Position numbers and translations under genes: made by a program. From Nocardia spumae (GTDB taxonomy: Bacteria; Actinomycetota; Actinomycetes; Mycobacteriales; Mycobacteriaceae), in contig NZ_JAJFZL010000001.1 in the NCBI RefSeq assembly GCF_020733635.1, positions 6,696,001 through 6,760,000 on the forward strand: DNA of 64,000 bases. Reading direction: 5' to 3'. Shown here one piece after another: positions 38,846 to 48,291 of this stretch (its first letter is position 1; each line of letters starts with the position of its first letter). The notes below the pieces were generated by a model, which searched no databases, was not told the DNA's origin, and saw only the letters and a list, made by a program, of their open reading frames with translations.

Positions 38846-39400
38846 TCAGGAGCTGTAGACGCGCGGATTCAGAGTGCCGATATACGGCAGGTCGCGATAG
38901 CGCTCGGCGTAGTCCAGTCCGTAGCCGACCACGAATTCGTTCGGGATATCGAAGCCCACATTCGCCACTTCGAGCTGGGTGCGCAGCGCGTCGGGCTTGC
39001 GCAGCAACGTCACCACCTCGAGGGAAGCGGGGTTGCGGCTGGACAGATTGCGCATCAGCCAGGACAGGGTCAGTCCGGAATCGATGATGTCCTCGACGAT
39101 CAGCACATTGCGCCCGGCGATGTCCTTGTCCAGATCCTTCAGAATCCGCACCACACCGGAGGACGAGGTGGACGATCCGTACGAGGAGACCGCCATGAAC
39201 TCCATCTGCGTCGGAATCGGCAGCGCCCGGGCCAGATCGGTCATGAAGAAGATCGCCCCCTTGAGCACGCCGACCAGCAGCAGATCACCCTCGGGCGCAT
39301 CGGCGGGATATCGCTTCGCGATGAGTTCGGCCAGCTCGTCGACCTTGGCTTGGATCTGCTCCTCGGTGATCAGCACCGACGCTATGTCGTCCCCGTACAC
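38846..39400 (-). CDS. hpt: Hypoxanthine phosphoribosyltransferase
   Basis: A 184-residue purine salvage enzyme. The PRPP loop [17 protein letters not shown] and the N-terminal [17 protein letters not shown] segment with [16 protein letters not shown] are intact. It converts hypoxanthine or guanine with PRPP to nucleotides. It starts 24 bases after tilS, the conserved tilS-hpt order of bacteria, and ends the operon. Normal length. Confidence 0.97.
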   Translation of the reverse strand: MYGDDIASVLITEEQIQAKVDELAELIAKRYPADAPEGDLLLVGVLKGAIFFMTDLARALPIPTQMEFMAVSSYGSSTSSSGVVRILKDLDKDIAGRNVLIVEDIIDSGLTLSWLMRNLSSRNPASLEVVTLLRKPDALRTQLEVANVGFDIPNEFVVGYGLDYAERYRDLPYIGTLNPRVYSS

Positions 39401-39424
39401 GTGTGCTGGCTTCCCTTCGGGTCG

Positions 39425-40414
39425 TTATCGTGCGAACGCCAACGTCAGCCTGCCACGTTCGCGCCTGGCAACCAACCTGATCCCCGGCATTCCTCCGCCG
39501 ACCGCGACACCGCCCTGACCGTGCCAATCGGTGACCAGCGCCTCGACCGCCCGTAAATGCTTGTCCGTCAGGGCTTTTGCGCCACCCTCCGTCAACCAGG
39601 CACGCACGACGCGGCGACGGATAGCCGGTGGCGCCGTGGCGAGTATCTCGACCGACAGCGCCGAACCATCGCGCGCATCGGACAGCAATTGTTCGGCAAT
39701 CGAATCCAGCACCTCGCCGTCCTCGCGCAGCTGCGCGGCGGTGCGAGCCAGAGCGGGCCCCACCCCACCGCCGAGGATCTCCTCGAGCAGCGGCAGGGCC
39801 TCGGTGCGCAATCGGACGCGGGTGAATTCCGGGGCGGCGTTGTGCGGATCCTCGTGCGGACTCAGGCCGAGGTCGCGGCACAGCTGCCGCGTGGTGGAAC
39901 GCCGCACGCCCAGCAGCGGCCGTCCCCACGGCTCGGCGAATGCGGCCATCCCCTGCAGCGACCGCTGTCCCGAACCACGCGCCAAACCCAGCAGCACCGT
40001 TTCCGCCTGATCATCGAGGGTGTGGCCCAACAGCACCGGCAAACCGTCGCGGGCCTGCTCCAGCGCCTCGTACCGAGCGTGCCGCGCGGCGGCCTCCAAC
40101 CCACCCGGACCGCTCACCGCGACCCGGCACACCCGCGCCGCGCGGCAGCCCAACTGCCGGGCGGCCGCGGCGGCATCGGCGGCCACCCGCGCGGAACCGT
40201 CCTGCAATCCGTGATCCACGATCACCGCGTCGACAGCCACCGCCTCGACGGCGGCGGCCGCGGTGAGTGCCAGCGAATCCGCCCCGCCCGACAGCGCGAC
40301 GGCGACCGTGCCCTGTGGCCGATAGCGCTCCAGCCACTCCCGCACCGCGTGCCGCAGTTCGAGCGCCGCCGCCGTTTCCGGCAGGAATCGAGCGTTTCCG
40401 CCTGGCGGCCTCAC
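39425..40414 (-). CDS. tilS: tRNA(Ile)-lysidine synthetase TilS
   Basis: A 329-residue PP-loop ATPase modifying C34 of tRNA-Ile(CAU) with lysine so that it reads AUA. The PP-loop is VALSGGADSLALT, followed by DAVIVDHGLQ, LLGHTLDDQAETVLLGLARGSG and the ARYEALE region. GTG 40414 overlaps the stop of the upstream zinc protease by four bases; GTG 40435 is an alternative. The lysine-binding C-terminal domain is short, as in mycobacteria. Confidence 0.94.
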   Translation of the reverse strand: MRPPGGNARFLPETAAALELRHAVREWLERYRPQGTVAVALSGGADSLALTAAAAVEAVAVDAVIVDHGLQDGSARVAADAAAAARQLGCRAARVCRVAVSGPGGLEAAARHARYEALEQARDGLPVLLGHTLDDQAETVLLGLARGSGQRSLQGMAAFAEPWGRPLLGVRRSTTRQLCRDLGLSPHEDPHNAAPEFTRVRLRTEALPLLEEILGGGVGPALARTAAQLREDGEVLDSIAEQLLSDARDGSALSVEILATAPPAIRRRVVRAWLTEGGAKALTDKHLRAVEALVTDWHGQGGVAVGGGMPGIRLVARRERGRLTLAFAR

Positions 40415-41514
40415 CCCAGGACTCGGTCGATCCACCGGTGCGGGGCGCTGATCTCCTCCGGGCGCGGCAAGGTTTCGGCGTCGGTCCAGACGGTGTTGAA
40501 GCGCTGCATGCCGACCTTGTCGACGACCTCGTCGACGAACGCCTTCCCGCGAACGTACTGCGCGACCTTGGCATCGACACCGAGCAGGGCGCGCAGCAGC
40601 CGCTGAATCGGATTGGCCGGACGACGACGGCGCTGATCGAAGGCCTCCCGGATCTGGGCGACGGTGGGAATCACCGCCGGGCCGACCGCGTCCATCACAT
40701 GATCGGCGTGCCCCTCGAGCAGGGTGCCGAGCGTCAGCAGCCGATCCAGGGCCGCGCGCTGCGGCGGCGGCTGGGTCGCGCGCAGCAGACCGAGTACACC
40801 ACGATCGGCGGGGTCGTCACCGACGCCGTTGTCGCGGCGGCGGCGCACCTCCTCCAGCAGGCGCGTCAGTACCTCGTTGAGCGGTTCGTCACCGACGGCT
40901 CCGAGGGTGTCGACGTTCTGTTTCATGTAGTCGGCCAGCCACGGCGCCGAGGAGAACTGGACCCGATGGGTCACCTCGTGCAGGCAGACCCACAGCCGGA
41001 AGTCGCTGGGCGACACCCCCAGTGCGCGTTCGACGGCCATGATGTTGGGCGCCACCAGCAGCAGGGTGCCGTCCGGACCGGTGAACGGGTCGTACTGGCC
41101 GAGAATCGCGGTGGACAGGAATGCCAGCATCGCGCCGGCCTGCACGCCCGCGGGCTTCCCCGCGAAGCGGCCGCGTTCGTCGTTGTCGGTGGCACCGGTG
41201 AGTTCGGACATCGAGGCGGCCGCGGCGAGAATCCAGCCACGGCGATCGACGATGGTGGCCGAGGGCACCGGCCGATCGTCGGCGAGCAGGCTCACCTCGC
41301 GCACCGGCCCCTCGGCGCGCACAGAGGCGTCGGCCAACTCCTCGACGACCTGTTCGGCGGAATACCGAGTGGTGCGGGGACCCGATGGGACGACGGCACT
41401 GCCGGTCCGCGCCGCCAGCCGCCAGTCGACCGAGCCCGCGAGCACCGATCGTTTCCCGGCGGTGGTGTCGTCGGCGGTGGTTCGACCCGCTACGGGGTCA
41501 TCGGATCCGGTCAT
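40411..41514 (-). CDS. Zinc-dependent metalloprotease (DUF2342 family)
   Basis: A 367-residue protein with an HExxH zinc motif, LHEVTHRVQF, near residue 190. The family (DUF2342, often linked to F420-producing actinobacteria) is uncharacterised, with an alpha-helical body and no signal peptide. It lies between dacB and tilS, as in M. tuberculosis. ATG 41514 was chosen: it follows dacB by 14 bases. Likely cytoplasmic; substrate unknown. Confidence 0.9.
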   Translation of the reverse strand: MTGSDDPVAGRTTADDTTAGKRSVLAGSVDWRLAARTGSAVVPSGPRTTRYSAEQVVEELADASVRAEGPVREVSLLADDRPVPSATIVDRRGWILAAAASMSELTGATDNDERGRFAGKPAGVQAGAMLAFLSTAILGQYDPFTGPDGTLLLVAPNIMAVERALGVSPSDFRLWVCLHEVTHRVQFSSAPWLADYMKQNVDTLGAVGDEPLNEVLTRLLEEVRRRRDNGVGDDPADRGVLGLLRATQPPPQRAALDRLLTLGTLLEGHADHVMDAVGPAVIPTVAQIREAFDQRRRRPANPIQRLLRALLGVDAKVAQYVRGKAFVDEVVDKVGMQRFNTVWTDAETLPRPEEISAPHRWIDRVLG

Positions 41515-41528
41515 CTCGTTCCTACCCG

Positions 41529-43013
41529 TCAGGAGCAGCCACAATTGCGCAGTGTGGTGGCGACCGCGTCCAATGCCGGGCGGCTGGCCTCGGGAGGCCG
41601 GTCGTTCGACATCAGCGCGAAGGTCATGACACGTCCGTCGCGATCCAACACATATCCAGCCAACGCACTCGACACCGACAGAGTTCCGGTCTTGGCACGC
41701 ACCCAGCCCGCCGCCGAACGTTGCGGACCGCCGTCGACGAACCGCACCGCCAGCGATCCGGAGCCTCCGGCGACCGGCAGATAGTCCAGCAGCGGCGCCA
41801 GCGGTGAGCCCACCCCGGACGCGTCTCCGGTGTCGACGACCGGCGGTGCCGAGGTGCCGGTGGTCGCCGAGGTGCCGGCGGGTGTGGACGCGGCGGCCTC
41901 GGCCAGAATCCGATCGAGTAGCGCCGCCGGCACCCGGTCGTCGGTGGACAACCCGCTGTTGTCGATCTGGGTGACGCCGGCGGTGTCGAAGCCGGCGGCG
42001 CGCAGCGCCGTCAGGGTGGCGGCGGCGGCCCCGGCGAACGACTGCTCCCCACCCGTCGCCGCGGCGATCTCCCGGCCGATGGTCTCGGCCAGCACATCGT
42101 CGGAGTGAACCATCATGTCGCGCAGCCGATCCCGCAGTTCGGCGGAATCCACATGGCCCAGTTCGGCGGCGCCGGCCGCGGCCTTACCGGAACGCACCTT
42201 CGCCGGATCGGCTCCGAGTTCCAGGGCCAGGCGGCGACCGGCATCCAGCGCCGGAGTAGCCGAACGCGGCGAGTACTCGACCAGCGGATCGAGGCGCCCG
42301 CCGTCGATCATGACCGGTTCGATCGGTGCCCAGGAACCACCGGCGATATCGACCGGATCCCAGCCGGCGGGCCAGGTCGGACCCGAATACACCGAACTGT
42401 CGACCACGACCGTGTCGACCGGATGTCCGGAGGCGCGAATCTGGGCCACCAGATCCGACAGCTTCGGCCCGTTCGGGTAGTAGCCCTTACCGTCGGCCTG
42501 CGCCGTCAGCGTCGGATCGCCCCCACCGACCAGCACCACCTCACCCGGCGCCGAACCGGCAACCACCCGCGTGGTGACCCTGTGGTCGGGCGGCAGGACC
42601 AGCAGAGCCGCGGCCGCGGTCATGACCTTCAGCGTGGAGGCCGGGATCATCGGCTTCTCCGCATCGGCACTCCACAGGGTGGAGCGGGTATCGGGATCGG
42701 AGACCGAGCCGGCGAAGTTGCCGAGATCCGGGCTCGTCACCACCGGGCCCAGCGCGTTCGCCAGTCCCTGCCGGGTCGCTTCGGGGGCGCCGGCCGCGGC
42801 GGGAGTCACCTGCGGGAAGGGCTTCACGGGCGCGGGGGGCGCGGCTATCGTCAAACCGCCGTGCCGGAACTCCTCGGTCCACGGTCGCACCGTCACGGCG
42901 ACGACCGCGACGACCGCGACGGCGACAACGATCGCGACCAGCACCGCGACCCACATATTGCGGCGTCGGCGAGCAGCCAGCCCGCCGATGTTCTGCCTAC
43001 CTCGACCTACCAC
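41529..43013 (-). CDS. dacB: D-alanyl-D-alanine carboxypeptidase/endopeptidase (PBP4, DacB)
   Basis: A 494-residue class C low-mass penicillin-binding protein. An N-terminal membrane anchor (about 19-43) is followed by the SxxK motif (IPASTLKVM) and the KTG motif (VRAKTGTL). The SxN position reads SDD ([10 protein letters not shown]) where Asn is usual. A Pro/Ala/Val/Gly-rich insertion (about 386-410) precedes the end. It trims or cleaves peptidoglycan stem peptides outside the membrane. It starts at GTG 43013, with a 10-base palindrome GACAGCTGTC at 43016-43025. Divergent from ppa. Confidence 0.92.
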   Translation of the reverse strand: MVGRGRQNIGGLAARRRRNMWVAVLVAIVVAVAVVAVVAVTVRPWTEEFRHGGLTIAAPPAPVKPFPQVTPAAAGAPEATRQGLANALGPVVTSPDLGNFAGSVSDPDTRSTLWSADAEKPMIPASTLKVMTAAAALLVLPPDHRVTTRVVAGSAPGEVVLVGGGDPTLTAQADGKGYYPNGPKLSDLVAQIRASGHPVDTVVVDSSVYSGPTWPAGWDPVDIAGGSWAPIEPVMIDGGRLDPLVEYSPRSATPALDAGRRLALELGADPAKVRSGKAAAGAAELGHVDSAELRDRLRDMMVHSDDVLAETIGREIAAATGGEQSFAGAAAATLTALRAAGFDTAGVTQIDNSGLSTDDRVPAALLDRILAEAAASTPAGTSATTGTSAPPVVDTGDASGVGSPLAPLLDYLPVAGGSGSLAVRFVDGGPQRSAAGWVRAKTGTLSVSSALAGYVLDRDGRVMTFALMSNDRPPEASRPALDAVATTLRNCGCS

Positions 43014-43223
43014 GTGACAGCTGTCTCCCTATTCACCCCGTGCGAGGCGGACGCTCCCTGCCGCACCCATGCGCGCATCGACCACACTATCCTCACCTCG
43101 CCGGGGTTCCCCCGAACGAGCTGGCGAGTCGGCAGGCCCGCCGCACGAGCGGGCGAGCCGGAGGCATACCGCACGAGCCGGCCGTACCGCACCCACCGCA
43201 TACGTATCAGACAAGGAGATGAC

Positions 43224-43715
43224 GTGGAGTTCGACGTCACCATCGAGATCCCCAAGGGGCAGCGCAACAAGTACGAGGTCGACCACGAAACCGGTCGCGT
43301 GCGCCTGGATCGCTATCTCTACACGCCGATGGTCTACCCGGCCGACTACGGCTACATCGAGAACACCCTGGGCTCCGACGGCGACCCGCTGGACTGCCTG
43401 GTGCTGCTGCCGGAGTCGGTGTTCCCCGGTGTGATCGTGGAGGCCCGCCCGGTCGGCGTGCTGCTGATGAGCGACGAGGCCGGCGGCGACGAGAAGGTCG
43501 TCGCGGTTCCGGCCGGTGACAAGCGCTGGGATCACATCCAGGACGTCAACGACATCCCGGAGTTCGACCGCAAGGCCATCGAGCACTTCTTCGAGCACTA
43601 CAAAGACCTCGAGCCGGGCAAGTGGGTCAAGGTCGACGGCTGGGACGGCCGGGCCAAGGCCGAGACCCTCACCACCGAGGCGATCGCGCGGCTGCAGGAG
43701 CAGGGCGGCCACTGA
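43224..43715 (+). CDS. ppa: Inorganic pyrophosphatase
   Basis: A 163-residue family I pyrophosphatase, hydrolysing PPi to drive biosynthesis. [17 protein letters not shown], the Mg-binding [21 protein letters not shown] (three Asp), and [13 protein letters not shown] are intact. GTG 43224 has AAGGAGA upstream. Divergent from dacB with 210 bases between, as in M. tuberculosis. Confidence 0.98.
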   Translation: MEFDVTIEIPKGQRNKYEVDHETGRVRLDRYLYTPMVYPADYGYIENTLGSDGDPLDCLVLLPESVFPGVIVEARPVGVLLMSDEAGGDEKVVAVPAGDKRWDHIQDVNDIPEFDRKAIEHFFEHYKDLEPGKWVKVDGWDGRAKAETLTTEAIARLQEQGGH

Positions 43716-43724
43716 TTCGCGCCG

Positions 43725-43758
43725 GGCGCTCGCGGGACGTACCCGCCCCGCGAGCGCC
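43725..43758. terminator. Terminator between ppa and the crotonase gene
   Basis: GGCGCTCGCGGG pairs perfectly with CCCGCGAGCGCC (12 bases) around a 10-base loop, between convergent genes. Confidence 0.85.
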
Positions 43759-43775
43759 GTCGTGACTACCGGCGA

Positions 43776-44597
43776 CTACTTACCGCGGAAGACCGGCTCC
43801 CGCTTCTCGAAGACGGCCTTGATGGCCTCGGTCAGATCCTCCGAGGGCAGGAACGCCGCGTTCCACGCCGAGACGTAGCGCAGGCCGTCGGCCACCTTGC
43901 CGGATGTCGGCTGGTCGAGCACATCCTTGATGCCCTGCACCACCAGCGGCGGATTGGCCGCGATCTCCTCGGCCAGCGCGTGCGCGGCGGCCAGCACCGC
44001 GTCCTGATCCGGGTGGACATCGTTGACCAGGCCGATCTTCTCGGCCCGCGCCGAGTCGATGTCCTTACCGGTGAAGGCGAGTTCGCGCAGGTGCCCCTCG
44101 CCGATGATGCCCGGCAGCCGGTGCAGCGAACCGATATCGGCGACAATCGCGACCTTCGCCTCCCGCAGGCTGAAGGTGGCCTCGGCACTGGCCAGGCGGA
44201 TATCGGCGGCGGCGATCAGATCGAGCCCGCCGCCCACACACCAGCCGGAGACGGCCGCGATGACGGGCTTGCGGCAGTCGGCGACCGCCGTCACCGACTG
44301 CTGCATGCGGCGGATCTCGTAGAGGAAGTCGGTGCGCGGCGCGGCCAGGGCCTTCTCACCCAGCAGCGGCCCGAAGGTCGGGCTCATGGCGGGCAGGTCC
44401 AGGCCGTAGGAGAAGTTCTTTCCCGAACCGGTGAGCACGATCGCCCGAATGGCGGGATCCGCGTCCAGCTCACCGAAGACCTGGGGCAGTTCGCTCCAGA
44501 AATCCGGTCCCATCGCATTGCCCTTACCGGGTCCGGTCAGCGTCACACGCGCGACGGAACCGGTGCGCTCGACGACGAAAGCCTTCCAATCAGTCAT
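43776..44597 (-). CDS. Crotonase/enoyl-CoA hydratase family protein
   Basis: A 273-residue protein. The oxyanion segments are SGKNFSYGLDLP and AAVSGWCVGGGLDLIAAADIRLAS. The usual hydratase Glu pair is not readable: the first site is within RLASAEATFSLREAK and the second in SLHRLPGIIGEGH, which has an Asp-rich group upstream (VAIVADIG), the pattern of dienoyl-CoA isomerase-like members (Asp/Glu). Reaction uncertain. Convergent with ppa; divergent from the flavin reductase with 83 bases between. Confidence 0.88.
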   Translation of the reverse strand: MTDWKAFVVERTGSVARVTLTGPGKGNAMGPDFWSELPQVFGELDADPAIRAIVLTGSGKNFSYGLDLPAMSPTFGPLLGEKALAAPRTDFLYEIRRMQQSVTAVADCRKPVIAAVSGWCVGGGLDLIAAADIRLASAEATFSLREAKVAIVADIGSLHRLPGIIGEGHLRELAFTGKDIDSARAEKIGLVNDVHPDQDAVLAAAHALAEEIAANPPLVVQGIKDVLDQPTSGKVADGLRYVSAWNAAFLPSEDLTEAIKAVFEKREPVFRGK

Positions 44598-44680
44598 TCG
44601 TCCAGCGTATCGGGGCAGTTCGCGCTCTCGAGGACAGCGGTCCGGATTACGCGCACGAGGGCAGGACGTAGGTTGGAACT

Positions 44681-45232
44681 GTGAGCAGTTCCCAGCGACC
44701 CGACGCCGAGGTCGCCGATCTCGGCCCCACGCACGACGGCGTCACCGCGGCGCAATACCGATCGGCCATGCGGCACTATCCCGCGGGAGTGACAATCGTC
44801 ACCCTGAGCCGACCGGACCGGCCGGTGGGCTTCACCGCCACCTCGTTCGCCTCGCTGTCCCTGGATCCGCCGCTGATCTCGTTCAACATCGCGCACACGT
44901 CCTCGTCCATCGAGGCGATGTCGGAGGCCGATTCGGTGGTGGTCCACTTCCTCGGCGAACACCAACAGCATCTGGCACAACGGTTTTCCCGCACCGCCGA
45001 TCAGCGTTTCGCCGACGCCGACCTGTGGTCGACGCTCGACACCGGCGAGCCGGTCCTGCACGGCACGCCGATCTGGGTGCGCGCCACCGTCCATCGATTG
45101 ATTCCGATCGGCGATCACACACTCGTAGTCGGCCTGGTGACCCGGGTGCACGACGACACCGGCGACGGGCCGATGCGCAACCCGCTGCTGTACTACAACG
45201 GCACGTACCACCGTCCGGCCGGATTGGACTGA
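44681..45232 (+). CDS. Flavin reductase family protein
   Basis: A 183-residue FMN-binding split-barrel protein of the flavin reductase-like family. [47 protein letters not shown] is the flavin-binding signature. Such proteins use NAD(P)H to give reduced flavin to partner monooxygenases. GTG 44681 start. No monooxygenase partner is adjacent, but the AurF-like and luciferase-like proteins elsewhere in the window might need one; this is speculation. Confidence 0.88.
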   Translation: MSSSQRPDAEVADLGPTHDGVTAAQYRSAMRHYPAGVTIVTLSRPDRPVGFTATSFASLSLDPPLISFNIAHTSSSIEAMSEADSVVVHFLGEHQQHLAQRFSRTADQRFADADLWSTLDTGEPVLHGTPIWVRATVHRLIPIGDHTLVVGLVTRVHDDTGDGPMRNPLLYYNGTYHRPAGLD

Positions 45233-45291
45233 GAAACAACACTTTTCGCGCTGTCCGCCCGTCCGCGGCAGCGGCCCGGCCACTCCGGTGC

Positions 45292-45321
45292 TTGACAATC
45301 CCCGACGAGTTCTGTCAGTCT
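45292..45321 (+). promoter_or_regulatory. Promoter upstream of the SAM-IV riboswitch
   Basis: TTGACA (45292-45297) and CAGTCT (45316-45321) are 18 bases apart. The start of transcription would fall about six bases before the aptamer. Confidence 0.65.
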
Positions 45322-45326
45322 CGGAT

Positions 45327-45436
45327 CAGGTCATGAGTACCAGTGTCAAGCCCCGGCTCGCTGGTCGGCAACCCTCCTCCGCGGTGGGGTGCTCCGGGTG
45401 ACGACCTGGCCGCTGTTCGACCGAACACGGCAAGCG
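45327..45436 (+). ncRNA. SAM-IV riboswitch aptamer
   Basis: The conserved SAM-IV core is readable: CAGGTCATGAGTACCAGTG, then TCAAGCCCCGGCT, CGGCAACCCTCC, GGTGGGGTGCTCCGGGTGA and GACCTGG. P1 is CAGGTC (45327-45332) with GACCTG (45403-45408); P2 is CCAG with CTGG; P3 is CCCTCC with GGTGGGG; a pseudoknot joins CCCGG (in 45351-45356) to CCGGG. A downstream stem GTTC-GACC-GAAC is the extra helix typical of SAM-IV. It binds S-adenosylmethionine and is found in actinobacteria ahead of sulfur genes. Confidence 0.93.
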
Positions 45437-45437
45437 C

Positions 45438-45484
45438 GGACTCCGATCCTCTTCCCAATATCCGGAGTCCCTGAACGACAGGGA
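45438..45484 (+). promoter_or_regulatory. Expression platform: sequestor and anti-sequestor
   Basis: GGACTCCG (45438-45445) pairs with CGGAGTCC (45463-45470). TCCCTG (45468-45473) pairs with CAGGGA (45479-45484), which is the ribosome binding site 8 bases before the ATG. The two stems share 45468-45470, so they exclude each other. No U tract follows, pointing to translational control. Confidence 0.6.
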
Positions 45485-45492
45485 TTGTCCCG

Positions 45493-46902
45493 ATGAGCAC
45501 TGCTGTGTCCACCACCGCCGTCACCGAAACCGCGGTGTGCGCCGATTCCGGCTGCGCCGGCACTACGAGCCGGGCCTGCCGCACCGGCGATCCCGTGGCT
45601 CGGGTTTCGGGCTGCGATCTTCGAGTTCCATTGGTACAGGGCGGTTTCCGCACCTATGCCAATTTCGATTACGCCGCGAGCGCACCCGCACTCGCCCAGG
45701 TCACCGACCGGGTGAACGAGTTGCTCCCGTATTACGCCAGCGTGCACCGTGGCGCCGGTTACGCCTCCCGGATCAGCACCGATTGCTATGAGGGAGCGCG
45801 CGTTTCGGTAGCGCGCGCGGTGAACTGCGCCGACGATCAGGTCGTGGTGTTCACCCGCAACACCACCGATTCACTGAATCTGCTGGCGACCTGCGTGCCG
45901 GGCGACACCGTGGTGCTCGATATCGAACATCACGCGAACTTCCTGCCCTGGACGCGGCGCGGCCGCCGGGTGGTGCGCGCCGCCGACACCGTCGCCGAGA
46001 CACTGCGCCGGATCGACGCCGAGCTGTGCGCCGAACCCGCTGCGCTGCTGGCGATCACCGGCGCGTCCAATGTGACCGGCGAGGTGCTGCCGCTGGCGGA
46101 ACTGACCGCGATCGCGCATCGGCGCGGTGCGCGCATCCTGGTCGACGCGGCACAGCTGGCTCCGCATCGCCGGATCGATCTGCGGTCGTTCGCCTCCGAG
46201 GAGTCGGGCGGCACCGGAATCGACTATCTCGCCTTCTCCGGGCACAAGCTGTACGCGCCGTTCGGCGCCGGAGTACTGGTCGGCCGCCGGGACTGGCTCG
46301 ATGCGGCGCCGCCGTATCTGGCCGGCGGCGGTGCGGTGACCGCTGTGACCACCGAGGACGTCCGGTGGACCCGCGCACCTCAGCGCCACGAGGCCGGCTC
46401 TCCGAACGTCCTGGGTGCGGCCGCGGTCGCGGCGGCCTGTGAGACGCTCCGCGCACTCGACGACCAGGCCGTCACCGATCACGAGCGGCATCTGATCACT
46501 CGGCTGCGCGCGGGTCTGAAAACCGTTGCGGGCGTACGGCAACTGCGGATCTTCAGCGACAGCGCCGACAGTGTCGGCATCGTGGCGTTCACCGTCGACG
46601 GTGTCGAACCCGGCCGGGTCGCGGCGTATCTGTCGGCCGAATACGGCATCGGCGTGCGCGACGGCCGGTTCTGCGCACACCCGCTGGTGCAGCGGCTGGG
46701 CGTCGACGGCGCGGTGCGCGCCAGCATCGGCCTGGGCACCTCGGTCGCCGACGTGGATCGGCTGATCGAGGCGTTGAGCCGGCTGGTCCGCCACGGCTCG
46801 CTGTGGACCTACACCCGCACCGACGGACAGTGGTCACCGACTCCGGAAACCCGCCCGGGCCTGACCGACACGCATCCTGTCGCGGCGCCCTGCACGAACT
46901 GA
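45493..46902 (+). CDS. Class V aminotransferase (cysteine-desulfurase-like)
   Basis: A 469-residue PLP enzyme. The PLP Lys is in LAFSGHKLYAPFGAGVL, the Asp in ILVDAAQLAPHR, and the N-terminal NFDYAASAPAL, SVHRGAGYAS and FTRNTTDSLNLLA are characteristic of the SufS/CsdA-type fold. It likely removes sulfur from cysteine or a related amino acid. A 40-residue Cys-containing N-terminal extension (CADSGCAG, TSRACRTG, GCDLRV) is unusual and might carry sulfur. The C-terminal 60 residues are also extra. SAM-IV control suggests repression when SAM is plentiful, so a role in methionine/SAM sulfur supply is plausible. Confidence 0.88.
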   Translation: MSTAVSTTAVTETAVCADSGCAGTTSRACRTGDPVARVSGCDLRVPLVQGGFRTYANFDYAASAPALAQVTDRVNELLPYYASVHRGAGYASRISTDCYEGARVSVARAVNCADDQVVVFTRNTTDSLNLLATCVPGDTVVLDIEHHANFLPWTRRGRRVVRAADTVAETLRRIDAELCAEPAALLAITGASNVTGEVLPLAELTAIAHRRGARILVDAAQLAPHRRIDLRSFASEESGGTGIDYLAFSGHKLYAPFGAGVLVGRRDWLDAAPPYLAGGGAVTAVTTEDVRWTRAPQRHEAGSPNVLGAAAVAAACETLRALDDQAVTDHERHLITRLRAGLKTVAGVRQLRIFSDSADSVGIVAFTVDGVEPGRVAAYLSAEYGIGVRDGRFCAHPLVQRLGVDGAVRASIGLGTSVADVDRLIEALSRLVRHGSLWTYTRTDGQWSPTPETRPGLTDTHPVAAPCTN

Positions 46903-46905
46903 GCG

Positions 46906-47109
46906 TCAGGGCACCAGATACCGCGCCGCCAATTCCTCCACCAGCGGATCGCCGTCGGTGACGGCCTCGAGCGCCTCGAGATCGTTCTCGATGGCGATCT
47001 GGCGGGGATCGTCTTGTTCGGGGTCCGGCGTGCCGTCCTCGTTCAGTTGGCGCAGCATCTTCTCACGCACGCGCGACTTCAACGAATCAGCCTGGTTCGA
47101 GTGGGCCAT
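46906..47109 (-). CDS. Small acidic protein of unknown function
   Basis: A 67-residue soluble protein (ATG 47109; ATG 47121 possible), rich in Asp, Glu and Leu: LKSRVREKMLRQLNEDGTPDPEQDDPRQ, ending with DPLVEELAARYLVP. No domain recognised. It follows the DUF2752 gene by 18 bases and is convergent with the aminotransferase, three bases apart. Confidence 0.6.
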   Translation of the reverse strand: MAHSNQADSLKSRVREKMLRQLNEDGTPDPEQDDPRQIAIENDLEALEAVTDGDPLVEELAARYLVP

Positions 47110-47127
47110 AGTTATCAGCATGCCCGG

Positions 47128-47622
47128 CTAGACCGGGGCCAACCAGGTGCCGAACGGCATGTTGCGTATCACGGTGAACACCACCAGCGCACCGATCAAC
47201 CACCACTGCGCGCGACCACCGAGGGTGAACGGGAACGCCGTCTCCGAACGCCCACGCCACCGCCCGACCGCCCACCTGCCCCACCACAGCACCAGCGTGA
47301 GCAGCAACGGGAGCAGGAAGACGTTGCTGTGCAAGGCATCGACCAATCGCCCCTCGGTGAGGTTGTGCACGGCACGCAACCCACCGCAACCGGGGCACCA
47401 CCAACCGGTCAACTCGTAGAACGGGCAGAGTCCGTACGACCCGTGGGTGTGTGGATCGCGCACGTGCAGCACCGTCGCGGCCCCCACGGCCGCACCCGCG
47501 ACCAGTAGCGGCATACCCACGGTGCGCCAGCCGGTACGCAGCCCCGGCGGGTGAGCGGGCGGCCGATGCGCGATATCCACAACCTCACGGTAATCGGCCG
47601 ACGCCGCCGATCGCCAGAGCAC
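47128..47622 (-). CDS. DUF2752 family membrane protein
   Basis: A 164-residue protein with four hydrophobic segments and the DUF2752 signature GLCPFYELTGWWCPGCGGLRA, with four Cys that could bind a metal or form disulfides. The Arg in GGLRA is conserved. The start is GTG 47622, three bases after the TetR gene stop, so they are probably coupled. Function unknown; the CPGCG pattern resembles thiol-redox or metal-binding membrane proteins. Confidence 0.85.
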   Translation of the reverse strand: MLWRSAASADYREVVDIAHRPPAHPPGLRTGWRTVGMPLLVAGAAVGAATVLHVRDPHTHGSYGLCPFYELTGWWCPGCGGLRAVHNLTEGRLVDALHSNVFLLPLLLTLVLWWGRWAVGRWRGRSETAFPFTLGGRAQWWLIGALVVFTVIRNMPFGTWLAPV

Positions 47623-47625
47623 GGG

Positions 47626-48240
47626 TCATCGGCTCCGTGCGGTGACCGGCGCGGTGAGGGTTCCGGCGAGCATATCGATCACCTCGGCCCATGCCTCCCG
47701 GTCGTCGGCGGCCACGCGCCCGGCCTCCACGGCCCGCTCGTGATCGGCCAGCAGCGAGAACAGAACGGTGGTCAGGCTGCGCAACCGCCGATGCCGCAGC
47801 CGCGGCGGCAGATCGGCCAGCGCGCCGTCCAGGCCACTCACGATCACCCGCACGGACGTGCGCTCGTCACTGGCCAGATTGGCCGCGTCCGACACCGCGG
47901 GATGGGTGCGAATCTGTTCGAGAAACCGTGCGTAGTAGGACGTCTCGTCCCGCGCGCCGAGCTCGAACATCGGGATCACCAGGGCATCCAGCAGAGTGTG
48001 CACCTCGTCGGCGGTCGCTGCCGGGCGTTGCGCGAGCAGCTCCAGCCGGCGCACCTCCAGAGTCGCGAGCCGCTGCCGGACCACCGCTTCGACGAGTCCG
48101 TCCCGGGAACCGAAGTGGTACGGGATCGCGGAGTTGTTGCGCTGCCCGGCGGCGGCCGCGATATCCCGCAGCGGCACCAGATATCCGCGCTCGGCGATCA
48201 GTCGTTCGGCTGCCGCCATCAAACGCTCTCGGGCACTCAT
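47626..48240 (-). CDS. TetR family transcriptional regulator
   Basis: A 204-residue regulator. The N-terminal helix-turn-helix reads RLMAAAERLIAERGYLVPLRDIAAAAGQRNNSAIPYHFGSRDGLVEAVV. ATG 48240 was chosen since it gives the usual distance to the first helix. It is divergent from an SDR gene, with a perfect palindrome inside the SDR promoter; it likely represses the SDR and itself. The ligand is unknown, perhaps an acyl-CoA or alcohol. Confidence 0.93.
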   Translation of the reverse strand: MSARERLMAAAERLIAERGYLVPLRDIAAAAGQRNNSAIPYHFGSRDGLVEAVVRQRLATLEVRRLELLAQRPAATADEVHTLLDALVIPMFELGARDETSYYARFLEQIRTHPAVSDAANLASDERTSVRVIVSGLDGALADLPPRLRHRRLRSLTTVLFSLLADHERAVEAGRVAADDREAWAEVIDMLAGTLTAPVTARSR

Positions 48241-48291
48241 CGCTTCCACGCTGTGCACAATAAGCCCCACCAGGGATTTGAGTGTTAGTTC

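Noticed and set aside
43105..43190. Repeated GCGAG and CGAGC words in the dacB-ppa gap, as a repeat array
   Set aside because: The units are short and irregular with no fixed spacing; not a CRISPR or true tandem repeat.
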